Source: Pseudomonadota bacterium
GTDB taxonomy: Bacteria > Pseudomonadota > Alphaproteobacteria > Rhizobiales > Beijerinckiaceae
Reading direction: 5' to 3'
Length of the DNA stretch: 64,000 nt
NCBI GenBank assembly: GCA_023386155.1
Contig: JAEWKH010000068.1
Coordinates: 1 to 64,000, forward strand
Part shown: positions 29,819-38,338 of the stretch, piece after piece
How positions within the stretch are numbered: position 1 is the stretch's first letter
Layout of the letters: each line of letters starts with the position of its first letter
Notes under the pieces: model-generated
What the model was told of the DNA's origin: nothing
Database searches by the model: none
Seen by the model: only the letters and a program-made list of their open reading frames with translations
Program-made: the position numbers and the translations under genes

Positions 29819-30178
29819 ATGGCACACCTCAGTCGCCGCAATGTCCGCGTTGCTAAATGCCATTTGTTGAGCGGAGCCCATGTAGATCCAATGGTCGGCA
29901 CACCGCCCCTTCGGATGACGGTGGCAGATCTAGTCGCGCGATTGATCCAGATGCACGATTTGATCCCAAGCGCTGGCGTTACTGATCAAATGCTGCATGT
30001 GACATTGGCAAAACTGGTCGGCCTCCGGGATGACCGAACGGTTCAGGCCCTCGGCACGCTTCATTTTGCCGGAGTGCTCAGTTCTGAAACCACAGTTCGC
30101 CTAGCAATCTCGCATGAGCGTCAACAGCGCCATCAAGTACACAAGCTCCGGTTTAGTTATCGACACAAGTTGCGCTAG
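29819..30178 (+). CDS. Hypothetical protein (119 aa)
   Basis: The frame starts MAHLSRRNVRVAKC after GAAAGGAAC at good spacing. The middle (MTVADLVARLIQMHDLIPSAGVTDQMLHVTLAKLVGL) looks helical, and the C-terminus is basic. No family is recognised. It lies 101 bp after the 275-aa gene on the same strand, so both may form a unit upstream of tnsA. Confidence 0.45.
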   Translation: MAHLSRRNVRVAKCHLLSGAHVDPMVGTPPLRMTVADLVARLIQMHDLIPSAGVTDQMLHVTLAKLVGLRDDRTVQALGTLHFAGVLSSETTVRLAISHERQQRHQVHKLRFSYRHKLR

Positions 30179-30561
30179 AGTTGTTTCTAAGAGTACGTCT
30201 TGGAACGGTCGGACACCTCTGCGTCAATGCTTACGCACAACAGCTCTTCCAGTACGCCTTCCATGTTTTTTTGTGCTATTGACTATGCGGAAGACTGCGA
30301 GAATATAAACCAAATTAAAACAGCGAATCATTCATCGCTGAAAACGACGACGCGAAGAGTAACGTGGCCAATTTCTCCGGGCGCACGTTTGGTGCCTGTC
30401 TCACTTTGTCAGAACGCAGAGCTCCCAAGAGCCAGCTACTAACAATCGATCCATTGGGGCAACCGACATTCTGCAGGAATCCGTTGGATTCTGGCGTGAG
30501 CTGACGTGCGCTTGCTGGAAACGGTCTCGTGCGTTGGCGGCAACGGAGTAGGTAGCATCTG
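30179..30561. other. Intergenic region upstream of tnsA
   Basis: About 380 bp, AT-richer than its surroundings, with no supported gene. It should contain the promoter of the tnsABC-tniQ operon. I see no TnsB-type GACTCA sites here, so it is not an internal transposon end. Confidence 0.5.
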
Positions 30562-31239
30562 ATGAATACGTCCTACAGCGCTCGCCATGTGGCTCGCCCG
30601 CAGCCGACCCGGCGGATCATTACGGGCCGGAAGGATTGCATCACTGGACACTTTCCTTCCCGTAAAGCTGCCATGGGTTACCGCATGGTCGCCTATGAAG
30701 GTTTGCTGGCCAGAGATTTTATGGCCTTGATCGAAATGGATGACACCGTAGTGTCTTACCAGGAAGAACCACCACCCTTTAAATGGACGGACGGCTGGAA
30801 GATCTACCGCTATCATCCCGATGTCGCGCTGACGATGCTCGACAGGCGCATGATCTGTGTTGAAGTCAAGCCGCTCAGCAAGCTCTTGAAGCACCGGATT
30901 TATGCTCATCGCAGTGCGGTCGAGGAAGCGGCCTTCGAAGCCGGGTATGATGAATTTCAAATCTGGACCGAGCGGGAAATCAGAACAGGATGCCGGTTAG
31001 CCAACGCTTACCTTGTGACAAGCGGGCAATCGTTCTCGCCAGCCTCCGAGGATGCGCTGGCAATCCGTCAGGCGCTGTTTGATCTCGGCGGCAGCGCGCG
31101 TATCGCAGATGTTCGGCGGCACGCCAATCTTGACGATCAAGCTTACCGCGCAATCATTGGATTGATTTGCGCCGGCCAAATCCGCCCAAAGAGCATGGAC
31201 GTTCCCATCGACGACCACTGCCTCATTGAATTGGCGTGA
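30562..31239 (+). CDS. tnsA: TnsA-like transposon endonuclease
   Basis: The 225-residue restriction-enzyme-like nuclease makes the 5'-strand cuts at transposon ends in cut-and-paste Tn7 transposition. The active-site pattern fits: Glu46 in AYEGLLARDF, Asp87 in YHPDVAL, and Glu101-Val-Lys103 in CVEVKP, as for E. coli Glu63, Asp114 and Lys132. A C-terminal winged-helix-like segment contacts TnsC in the family. tnsB begins 4 nt after the stop. Presence of tnsA predicts cut-and-paste rather than replicative movement. Confidence 0.92.
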   Translation: MNTSYSARHVARPQPTRRIITGRKDCITGHFPSRKAAMGYRMVAYEGLLARDFMALIEMDDTVVSYQEEPPPFKWTDGWKIYRYHPDVALTMLDRRMICVEVKPLSKLLKHRIYAHRSAVEEAAFEAGYDEFQIWTEREIRTGCRLANAYLVTSGQSFSPASEDALAIRQALFDLGGSARIADVRRHANLDDQAYRAIIGLICAGQIRPKSMDVPIDDHCLIELA

Positions 31240-31243
31240 TCTC

Positions 31244-33370
31244 ATGCGGACGCCTATCATTCATCTGGCAAAGACGGACAGTTTCATTATCGACAACGTC
31301 CACTATGAAGCGGTCTCACACGACCGAGAGGGCTATGTCCTGCGGACGCTCGGAGGCAGCCATATCAATGTCGTCAAGCCTCATGCTGAGCTAGCCGAAT
31401 TATACTTTGCCGGCAGGGTAAGGATCGTGCGGGGCTTCCTTGATGATCTGTCACCTTCGATCAAGATCAACCTAACACGACAGATGGATGAGTTCAGCGC
31501 TTCGCAGCAAAAGCAGGCTCTGATCCGCCTGGAATATGTCCAGACCTGTGACCGGTTCATGGGCCGTAAACTGATTCCGCGCCGGCCTGAGGGCTACGCC
31601 CGCGTGGCGCAAATCGTGTACCGATACCATCGGCGCAAGCTCCGCATCACTGACGATCCCCATTCTGTGCAATTCATCGGCCGCTCTTTCGGAGGGTCGA
31701 CTGTTCGGGACTGGCATTGGCGATGGACTAAGTCCGGTCGTCATATCTGCGCGCTTATACCTCTCGATGATCTGAAGGGACGCCCCGGCAGCCGGATTGG
31801 TCCGGAAGTTGAACAGATTGTGGCGCACTGGATCAAACAAAAATGGCTAACCCTTGAGGCGCCATCGCTCGCTACCGTCCATGATCTTATTGTGAATGAT
31901 ATCGACAAGGCCAACGAGCTGAATGTCACCACTTTGACGGCTCCCTCCCTCATTGCCGTAAGGCGATGGATCGGGCGCACCTATTCCAATTACGAAATCA
32001 CCTTCTTCAGAGAAGGTAAGACCGTCGCCGAACAAAACTTCCGCCATGTGCGGCGAGCCCCGCAGTATTCCCGGCCGTTGCAGGTGGTCGAAATCGATCA
32101 TACACCGCTCAACCTCTCCGTTCTGCGCAATGGCGCTCTTTCGGCTGCTGCAGGAAAAGCACCGAGCACTGGAGTTCTATGGCTGACGACTGCAATTTGC
32201 GCCGTCACGCGCATGATTGTCGGATGGTATCTGAGCTTTGATCCTCCCTCGTGGACATCTGTGATGGCCTGCATGCGGATGGGAATTCTGCCGAAGGACA
32301 CGTCCAAATGGGATGTCAGGACACCACATCCTGTCTTCGGCGTTTGGGAAATTCTCAAAATCGACAATGGCAAGGAGTTCCATGCAACCAGCCTCCATGC
32401 TGCGGCTGGCCAATTGCGGATGGAACTGCGCTGGATGAGCCGCAAGAAGCCCCATCTCAAGGGAAAGATCGAACGCGTCCAGGGAACCATCGCTCGCGAC
32501 TTTCTAGCATTTCTCCCTGGAAAGACCTTCAGGGACAGTCGGGAGCGCGGTAACTACGACTCGCACCGCAGGGCACGGTTCGAGGAGGCGGAAGTTCAAA
32601 AACTGTTCGCTATGTGGGTTATCGATATCTACCACAACAACCCTAACGCCGGCCTCTCGCATGCCACACCATTGCAGCGATGGGAGGATTTGCGCGGCTT
32701 TGGAGTCCGCCTCCCGCCCGAGGCTGAAGAGCTGCGTGCCATCCTCGCTCTCACCATCAACCGGACTATTCGTACAACGGGAGTGACCTTTCTAGGACTG
32801 ATCTACAATTCGCGGAAACTTCAGACGATGCACCGCCGCTCCGGACATCTCGGCAAGGAATACATGGTCAAGGTTGATCCGCTGGACCTGACGTCTCTTC
32901 TGGTGATGGACGAAAAGGCTGGCAAGTGGCTGTCAGTGCCATGCGAATATCCTGAACTCGCAACTGGAATCGACCTGCGAACATGGAAGGAGACGGTTCT
33001 CCTGGCCCGGCGGATGACCCAGGAACGGAACCGGGTCCCCCTCCAGATTCTCAGAGAGGCCAGACGGCGCCTGTCGGACGAGGCGAGCCGAAAAGGCATG
33101 AAGCCGGAGCGAATGACTCAAACCGAAATCGACTGGTTCGGCGAACATTACGATGATCCGGTCTTTGACGTCGGTCTTCAGTCGGAGCGAAAAGCGTCCC
33201 GCACTAACGATGGGGTACTTGTCTCTGTGGATCAACCTGGCCGCCGGGCCGACGTATCTGCGAGCACGAACTCCGTTCTTCCTGCACCTCAGAGCACGGC
33301 GGTCCAAGGAGAGTATCATACAAGAGACAGTTATTCCGACGAAACACCTGAGGCTTTCATCGATGAGTAG
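31244..33370 (+). CDS. tnsB: TnsB-like DDE transposase
   Basis: The 708-residue transposase binds the end repeats and joins 3' ends to target DNA. The RNase H-like catalytic triad is Asp285 (VVEIDHTPL), Asp374 (LKIDNGKEF) and Glu410 (KGKIERVQG), giving a DD(35)E spacing. N-terminal helix-turn-helix regions for site binding precede it, and a Mu-type beta-barrel with a basic tail follows. The ATG at 31244 is chosen over a TTG at 31226 that lies inside tnsA. tnsC starts within its last codons. Confidence 0.94.
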   Translation: MRTPIIHLAKTDSFIIDNVHYEAVSHDREGYVLRTLGGSHINVVKPHAELAELYFAGRVRIVRGFLDDLSPSIKINLTRQMDEFSASQQKQALIRLEYVQTCDRFMGRKLIPRRPEGYARVAQIVYRYHRRKLRITDDPHSVQFIGRSFGGSTVRDWHWRWTKSGRHICALIPLDDLKGRPGSRIGPEVEQIVAHWIKQKWLTLEAPSLATVHDLIVNDIDKANELNVTTLTAPSLIAVRRWIGRTYSNYEITFFREGKTVAEQNFRHVRRAPQYSRPLQVVEIDHTPLNLSVLRNGALSAAAGKAPSTGVLWLTTAICAVTRMIVGWYLSFDPPSWTSVMACMRMGILPKDTSKWDVRTPHPVFGVWEILKIDNGKEFHATSLHAAAGQLRMELRWMSRKKPHLKGKIERVQGTIARDFLAFLPGKTFRDSRERGNYDSHRRARFEEAEVQKLFAMWVIDIYHNNPNAGLSHATPLQRWEDLRGFGVRLPPEAEELRAILALTINRTIRTTGVTFLGLIYNSRKLQTMHRRSGHLGKEYMVKVDPLDLTSLLVMDEKAGKWLSVPCEYPELATGIDLRTWKETVLLARRMTQERNRVPLQILREARRRLSDEASRKGMKPERMTQTEIDWFGEHYDDPVFDVGLQSERKASRTNDGVLVSVDQPGRRADVSASTNSVLPAPQSTAVQGEYHTRDSYSDETPEAFIDE

Positions 33371-34454
33371 TGCCATGGCCCGCCCGAATTTACATCAACG
33401 CCGCTTGCAAACCTTCGGCACTAACGCGGATGACCTCGCACGAGCCGCACATAAGGACCGAATCGAGCGCATACATGTCGCCACGCAAACCTCCCGCGAC
33501 GCGGACACCATCTTTGAAGCCATGATCAAACGCTGTCACCGACAGCTGGGGGAAGGCATCTGCGTCACTGTGACGGCGGAGTCCGGCGCCGGCAAATCAC
33601 ACCTCCTGCACCGGCTGATGAGAAAGCCCGCTCTGCAACCGTCACATGACGAGTACGGCCCCATCACACCGGCCATCTACGTGCAAGCTCCAAGCCCGTG
33701 CGATATCGGTTCCCTCGGGCGCGCGATCTATGTTCGCTTGACTGGTCAACACCTCGCTTCATCCATCAAGCCTCATGAGGTCTGGCGTCGGCTTCTGGTT
33801 CAGCTTTACGGCCAATGCGTTTCGGTCCTGGTCATTGATGAATTTCATCACGTGATTGCCAACTCGGATCAGGAAAAGCGCAACGTTGTCGTCAACACGA
33901 TCAAATCTCTCATCCTGCCAGAAGATTGCCCTGGCGCCGTCAGTCCTTCCGAGCGGTATCCTTTGCAGGTGGTTCTGGCTGGGATCCCTGCCCTTCAAGA
34001 CGTCATTGCCCGCGACACCCAGCTGAAGCGGCGGGCACCTGGTCTTCCAATTGACCCTCTGCCCAACAATGCCAGCGGCCTCAAGCGGATGAGCGGCTTT
34101 ATCAACGCTGTCGAGGCTCTCGTGGGCTTCGCGAAGCCCTCGGATCTGGCCAACTTTGATATGACGCAACGCTTCATGGTGGCTTCGTGCGGGTATCGGG
34201 GCAGAGCCATGCACTTCATCAAGGAAGCTGCTGCGTCTGCGATCGACCGCGGTGCCTCCTGTATCGATCGCGTGGACGATCTTGCTGTTGTTTTTGAAGG
34301 TCTGTATGGCCTCGGACCCAGCAAAAACCCCTTTCTAGTTGCCGACATCCAGAGATGTCGGCCTGTCCCGCAGCAAGAGTTCGGCAAACTCACCTTGTTG
34401 CGCGGTGCCCAGTTGCTGAATGACCCTCTCGGACAGCACGGAACCCCAACATAA
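33363..34454 (+). CDS. tnsC: TnsC-like AAA+ ATPase
   Basis: The 363-residue regulator links target selection by TniQ to the TnsAB transposase. Walker A is ESGAGKS (residues 73-79), Walker B VLVIDEFHH (residues 155-163); sensor and lid segments follow. The ATG at 33363 overlaps the end of tnsB, showing translational coupling; a longer frame upstream lies within tnsB and is not conserved. tniQ starts 8 nt downstream. Confidence 0.93.
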   Translation: MSSAMARPNLHQRRLQTFGTNADDLARAAHKDRIERIHVATQTSRDADTIFEAMIKRCHRQLGEGICVTVTAESGAGKSHLLHRLMRKPALQPSHDEYGPITPAIYVQAPSPCDIGSLGRAIYVRLTGQHLASSIKPHEVWRRLLVQLYGQCVSVLVIDEFHHVIANSDQEKRNVVVNTIKSLILPEDCPGAVSPSERYPLQVVLAGIPALQDVIARDTQLKRRAPGLPIDPLPNNASGLKRMSGFINAVEALVGFAKPSDLANFDMTQRFMVASCGYRGRAMHFIKEAAASAIDRGASCIDRVDDLAVVFEGLYGLGPSKNPFLVADIQRCRPVPQQEFGKLTLLRGAQLLNDPLGQHGTPT

Positions 34455-34462
34455 GGTGGATC

Positions 34463-36340
34463 ATGCTTGCGCTTCTAACGCCGCCGCCCTTTATCCACGA
34501 GTCAGCAGCCGATTACTTGATGCGCTTATCGTTCATCAACGGTGTGCCGTTGAGCCGAAAATTTATGCGATCGCTCGGCTTCAACCTTTCTGATTGCCTT
34601 CACGGCCGGGACATCGATTCTATTCTGGCGAAAATTAACAGGACGGACCTCCAGATCCTCAAGCAGTTTACGCCAGAGGTGACCACTAAGAAGCGCGTTC
34701 GCATGAATGGCCAGGAGTTGCATCGTGACGATTGGACCACCCAGCGGCGGCGCTGGTGCCCAGACTGCTGGAGGGGCGATCAATCTGGCCCCATGTACGG
34801 GCGCTCTCAGAACTGGGCGCTTCACCGGCGCTTTTGGTGGAATGTAACTGCTGTGTCCACCTGTCCAATCCATTGTGTCCGACTTGAAGAGATGTGTCCG
34901 TTCCCCGGCTGTGGCTGTCCGATCAATTGGCAAGAAGGGACACTCGTGACGTGCCCCAAGGGGCACAGCCTTCTTGAATGCGTTCCCGCCGCGGTTCCGA
35001 AGGAACACACACTAGCTGACCGCTACATTGTCGACTGTCTTTGTGGACGTGAAGTCGAAAAGCCCCCTCTCATCAAGGACCACGAACTGTGGGAAGCACA
35101 CGATGTCATGGAGCGATTCGGTGTCGCTTCCATCGGTGGCGCCTATGGTGCCTTAAGTAAAATTCCCGCAGAGCAGCACGCCGCTGTTTATTCGAAGGGC
35201 CTCACTATCATCATGGGCTGGCCCGATCGGTTCATTCAACTGCTCGATCAACTCGGTCATGCGAGGGCCGAAGGAAACTGGGGCATCGAGACGCTTTATG
35301 GCTACCTTTACCTTTGGGCGAAGCGACTGCCGAGCAATGTATTCGGGCAAGAAGTTCGTGCAGTCTTCTCTCGGGTGGGCGAGTTAGGCTTTACTCGCAA
35401 AACAAAGATTGTGCTGCATACGACGAAGAACTTCGTTTCTATCGCCGACGTGCAGGCTCAAGCGGGATTGTCAGCTGCAAGGGTCAAGGCGCTCCTGCCG
35501 TTGTGCGGATTTGAAACGCTTACTGTCAACAAGGGCACGCCCGCAAGCATTCCAGTTGAGGTAGTTGAGCGTCTCAAGTCCATGATGGCGGACGTGGTCA
35601 ATCGAAAGGAAGCGCAAGAATATCTTGGTGTTCATCAGAGAAATATGGAGAGCTTTGTCGAACAAGGCCTTCTCCGTCCGCATCCGGTTCTGAACCAGCT
35701 CAGCGCAAAAGAGTACGTGTTTCAGCGAGCCGATCTCGACGCGTTCATGGAACGGCTCACATCCGGACTACCTGTTGTCAAAAAGGTCCCGACTGGCAAG
35801 AAGCCGCTCGGACTGGCCTCTCAGGAGGCCAGCGTCGGAGGATTGGCTGGTGTCCTCAAACTGGCGCTGGCAGGACACTTGAAGTTTGATGCCGTTCTGG
35901 CGGGTCCACAGCGGCTCAACAGCATCATAACCTCGTCAAAGAGCATCCTGAGAGCAGAGCGCGAGTACGAAGGATGCGAATATACATATTATGAGGCAGC
36001 GAGTATCCTTGGCATGCATGCTGAGTCTGTGCGCAGGCTGGTTCGCGGTGGCTTTATCTCGGGCTGGCTTCTACCGAGTGGACAGCTAGGGATTCCGAGA
36101 CAAGCCATATCGGACTTTCAGCAGGAATTTATCACGGGCGGGCAACTTGCAAAGGTCTATGGCACAAATGCTGCCAAGATTGACTGTGCGCTCCGGGCAA
36201 GCGGCGTCTATTCTGAGGCAAGGTACAAAAAACTTCGTTGGATGCTTTTATACCGGCGCGGTGCGCTGCCTAATCCGCGAACGATGGATCAGTTACTCCG
36301 CTCCACACACTTGAAGCGCACAACGGCCAAGTCGCCCTGA
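34463..36340 (+). CDS. tniQ: TniQ/TnsD-family target selector
   Basis: The 625-residue protein has the N-terminal TniQ domain with zinc-binding cysteines: RRWCPDCWRGD, then STCPIHCVRLEEMCPFPGCGCP. Long C-terminal helix-turn-helix repeats follow, among them YYEAASILGMHAESVRRLVRGG. The size is that of TnsD-type selectors, which recognise a fixed chromosomal site, rather than the short CRISPR-linked TniQ. It probably binds the conserved 3' end of gyrB, given where the element sits. AAGGTGG precedes the ATG. Confidence 0.9.
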   Translation: MLALLTPPPFIHESAADYLMRLSFINGVPLSRKFMRSLGFNLSDCLHGRDIDSILAKINRTDLQILKQFTPEVTTKKRVRMNGQELHRDDWTTQRRRWCPDCWRGDQSGPMYGRSQNWALHRRFWWNVTAVSTCPIHCVRLEEMCPFPGCGCPINWQEGTLVTCPKGHSLLECVPAAVPKEHTLADRYIVDCLCGREVEKPPLIKDHELWEAHDVMERFGVASIGGAYGALSKIPAEQHAAVYSKGLTIIMGWPDRFIQLLDQLGHARAEGNWGIETLYGYLYLWAKRLPSNVFGQEVRAVFSRVGELGFTRKTKIVLHTTKNFVSIADVQAQAGLSAARVKALLPLCGFETLTVNKGTPASIPVEVVERLKSMMADVVNRKEAQEYLGVHQRNMESFVEQGLLRPHPVLNQLSAKEYVFQRADLDAFMERLTSGLPVVKKVPTGKKPLGLASQEASVGGLAGVLKLALAGHLKFDAVLAGPQRLNSIITSSKSILRAEREYEGCEYTYYEAASILGMHAESVRRLVRGGFISGWLLPSGQLGIPRQAISDFQQEFITGGQLAKVYGTNAAKIDCALRASGVYSEARYKKLRWMLLYRRGALPNPRTMDQLLRSTHLKRTTAKSP

Positions 36341-36474
36341 AGGCTACCCCTGATTTCCGGTGTGCATAGCTGCCACCATTGCTCTTGTTCCGCTGCCATC
36401 ATGAGATGCGGATGCAGCAGCGCCTTGACCTGCGAAGCCGCGGATAGGGAAACTAGACGATGAGGTAAGGGATC

Positions 36475-36843
36475 ATGATCGACAATGGCCATTACCGGAT
36501 GGAAGCTGGAGATGCGACCATTGTCGCAAAGGCGCTGATCCGCGCATCGACGTGGCTCGGTCTTTCACGCCAAGAAGTTGGTGCGATCCTAGGTGCGGAG
36601 GATGCCAGTACCTATGCTACCGTCCTTGAATCAGACGAAGCCGCCTCAAAACAGGCACTCCTTCTCATCCATCTCCACGCATTGCTTACGAACATCGTCG
36701 GCAGCGATGGAAATGCTGCAGCGTCCTGGCTCAGGAGCCACAACATCGCCCTCGAAGCTCGTCCGCTTGAATTGATTCAATCCAGCATAGGTCTCGAGCG
36801 GGTTGTTGATTATCTCGTGAGCCGCAGTGGCCTAGGACATTAG
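36475..36843 (+). CDS. MbcA/ParS/Xre-type antitoxin (DUF2384), no toxin partner
   Basis: The 122-residue protein has an HTH-like N-terminus (ALIRASTWLGLSRQEVGAILG) and the C-terminal toxin-binding region (ALLLIHLHALLTNIVGSDGNAAASWLRSHNIALEARPLELIQ), as in antitoxins of RES-type toxins. The next frames do not encode a RES protein, so it is orphaned. It lies 134 bp after tniQ and may instead act as a regulator of the element. Confidence 0.8.
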   Translation: MIDNGHYRMEAGDATIVAKALIRASTWLGLSRQEVGAILGAEDASTYATVLESDEAASKQALLLIHLHALLTNIVGSDGNAAASWLRSHNIALEARPLELIQSSIGLERVVDYLVSRSGLGH

Positions 36844-37103
36844 TAGCGAAGATGACGGCTGGCAGGGGCTAAACTGCTGAGACCTTTGGTCCGGAAGACA
36901 GTTAATCTAAGTTCCCGAGCTGGTTGAGCAGATTAGGGTCCCTTCCAGCGCATCGGTCAGACCCCGCCCTGAATCTGAGGCGCTTAACTAAGACTGAAGA
37001 GAGACGAAATGAGTGACGATTGCTCTCAATCTACGACGCGCCCCTCCGCTCAGGTAGGTCTTGTTCCGAGAATGGTTGGTCCGCAACGACCACGGCAAGG
37101 AGC

Positions 37104-37134
37104 TTGACCTTGCCACGGTGGCAAGGTCCAGACC
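37104..37134 (+). promoter_or_regulatory. Copper-type MerR (CueR-like) operator-promoter
   Basis: A 23-bp perfect palindrome at 37106-37128 (left half GACCTTGCCAC around a central G) overlaps a -35 TTGACC at 37104-37109. A 19-bp spacer places the -10 at 37129-37134, 33 nt before the HMA start codon. The long spacer is diagnostic of MerR-family promoters. Confidence 0.85.
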
Positions 37135-37167
37135 GATCCCCACCTCAAGCGAATCGAGAGCCCGATC

Positions 37168-37380
37168 ATGCATGTGTTCCATGTGCCAGACCTGAAGTGC
37201 GGAGGCTGCCTGGGCTTGGTAGTCGGGGCCCTGCGGGACTTCGACCAAGCGGTGTCAATCAAAGTCGACATCCCGGCCCGCATCCTCCGCGTCAACTCGA
37301 CACGCTTCGAGGCCGCCCTCCTGCGGTCCCTGCGGGAGGCAGGCTATCCGGCCGCGCCCATGCCATTCCATCTCGGGTGA
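37168..37380 (+). CDS. Heavy-metal-associated (HMA) domain protein, CopZ-like
   Basis: The 70-residue ferredoxin-like metallochaperone has the metal-binding loop LKCGGC at residues 10-15 (CxxC form) and a C-terminal LREAGYP typical of HMA domains. It should carry Cu(I) in the cytosol to a P-type ATPase. It is the first gene of the plus-strand copper unit, directly behind a MerR-type promoter. The His-rich exported protein gene begins close downstream. Confidence 0.88.
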   Translation: MHVFHVPDLKCGGCLGLVVGALRDFDQAVSIKVDIPARILRVNSTRFEAALLRSLREAGYPAAPMPFHLG

Positions 37381-37466
37381 ATCTGGACGGCCAAGTCTTG
37401 TCGAATCCACCCGTTCGTGACACAAATCCGGCCACGGCGAACAGGAGCGTTCCCCCTTTGCGGCTG

Positions 37467-37856
37467 ATGGGCACCATCATCGTTGCTCTGCTTGCCTTCA
37501 CCATGGCGATCTTCCCGATCTCCGTGCCGCAGGCGGCCGCGTCGGGCGGTCATCCGCACACCGCCATGGTCGGCGCCGTGCACGCGGACGCCGCCACCGA
37601 CGGAGATCATGGCCACGTCCACGAGGCGGCGTCTCACGACATTGCCCTGAACACCTCTGCCGATCACGACCAGGGTTCGCATGATTGCTCCGGCCCTGTC
37701 TGTTGCAGCATGGGCACGTGTCACGCCTTCCAGGCCATCGCTCTGCCCGATCTCTTTGTCCCGGCGGCTTCCGTCATGCCGGTTTCCTTCCCAGGCGACG
37801 AGCAGGTCGAGGGCATCGTCGCGGGCGGGCTCGACAAGCCGCCGCGAACCATCTGA
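37467..37856 (+). CDS. Exported His/Cys-rich protein of the copper cassette
   Basis: The 129-residue product has an N-terminal hydrophobic segment (IIVALLAFTMAIFPISV), then a His/Asp-rich stretch (DGDHGHVHEAASHD) and a Cys cluster (SGPVCCSMGTCH). It probably binds copper in the periplasm or membrane. A similar architecture occurs in the minus-strand gene at 48427-48786. A GTG at 37377 overlapping the HMA stop is an alternative start. The family is not recognised with certainty; DUF2946-like proteins have a comparable layout. Confidence 0.65.
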   Translation: MGTIIVALLAFTMAIFPISVPQAAASGGHPHTAMVGAVHADAATDGDHGHVHEAASHDIALNTSADHDQGSHDCSGPVCCSMGTCHAFQAIALPDLFVPAASVMPVSFPGDEQVEGIVAGGLDKPPRTI

Positions 37857-38056
37857 GCCAGGCGCGGGCGAGTGACGCCCGCACGAACAGGCGCGCCCGC
37901 TCATGAGACTCGGCCGCGACCGTCCTGAAGCTCGAACCGGTCCCTTCCCAGAGCGCGATCCGAACGCAGACCTATCGTAACGGCTGGGCTCCTTGTCCGA
38001 CCCTGCCCGGCCTCGATTCAGACCCGCCCTGCGGAGATCCCCCGGAGACGGATCCC

Positions 38057-38314
38057 ATGCTGAAACTCTTTCCACTCACAGCTCTCGGCCTCGGCTTGGC
38101 CGCCTGCGTGCCTTCCGAACACCCCTCCCATCTCGTCGCCGCAGCCGATCCTGCCATCGGGGTCCGCCCCCCGGCCTACACCTCCGTGACCGCCGATGTC
38201 CGCAACTATGACGTCGTCGAGCCCCTCGACTGGCGCGAGCTCAACCGGCGCGTCACGCCGGGTGCCGCCCCCGAACGGGACGACAGCAACGATGCCGCCC
38301 GACGGGGCCGATGA
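38057..38314 (+). CDS. Small lipoprotein
   Basis: The 85-residue product has a lipoprotein signal (MLKLFPLTALGLGLAAC) with lipidation Cys17. A short polar mature part contains YDVVEPLDWRELNRRVTP. GGAGACGG precedes the ATG. It sits directly before the TolC-like gene and similar small lipoproteins often precede copper-linked efflux channels. Function unknown. Confidence 0.75.
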   Translation: MLKLFPLTALGLGLAACVPSEHPSHLVAAADPAIGVRPPAYTSVTADVRNYDVVEPLDWRELNRRVTPGAAPERDDSNDAARRGR

Positions 38315-38338
38315 CCCATGCGCCAGGAAGACCTCACA

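Noticed and set aside
33153..33362. Upstream extension of tnsC
   Set aside because: The extension lies wholly within tnsB in another frame; the ATG at 33363 overlapping the tnsB stop is the natural coupled start.
36844..37103. Possible MerR regulator gene before the first copper operator
   Set aside because: No frame in this gap encodes a MerR-type helix-turn-helix; only short unsupported frames occur.
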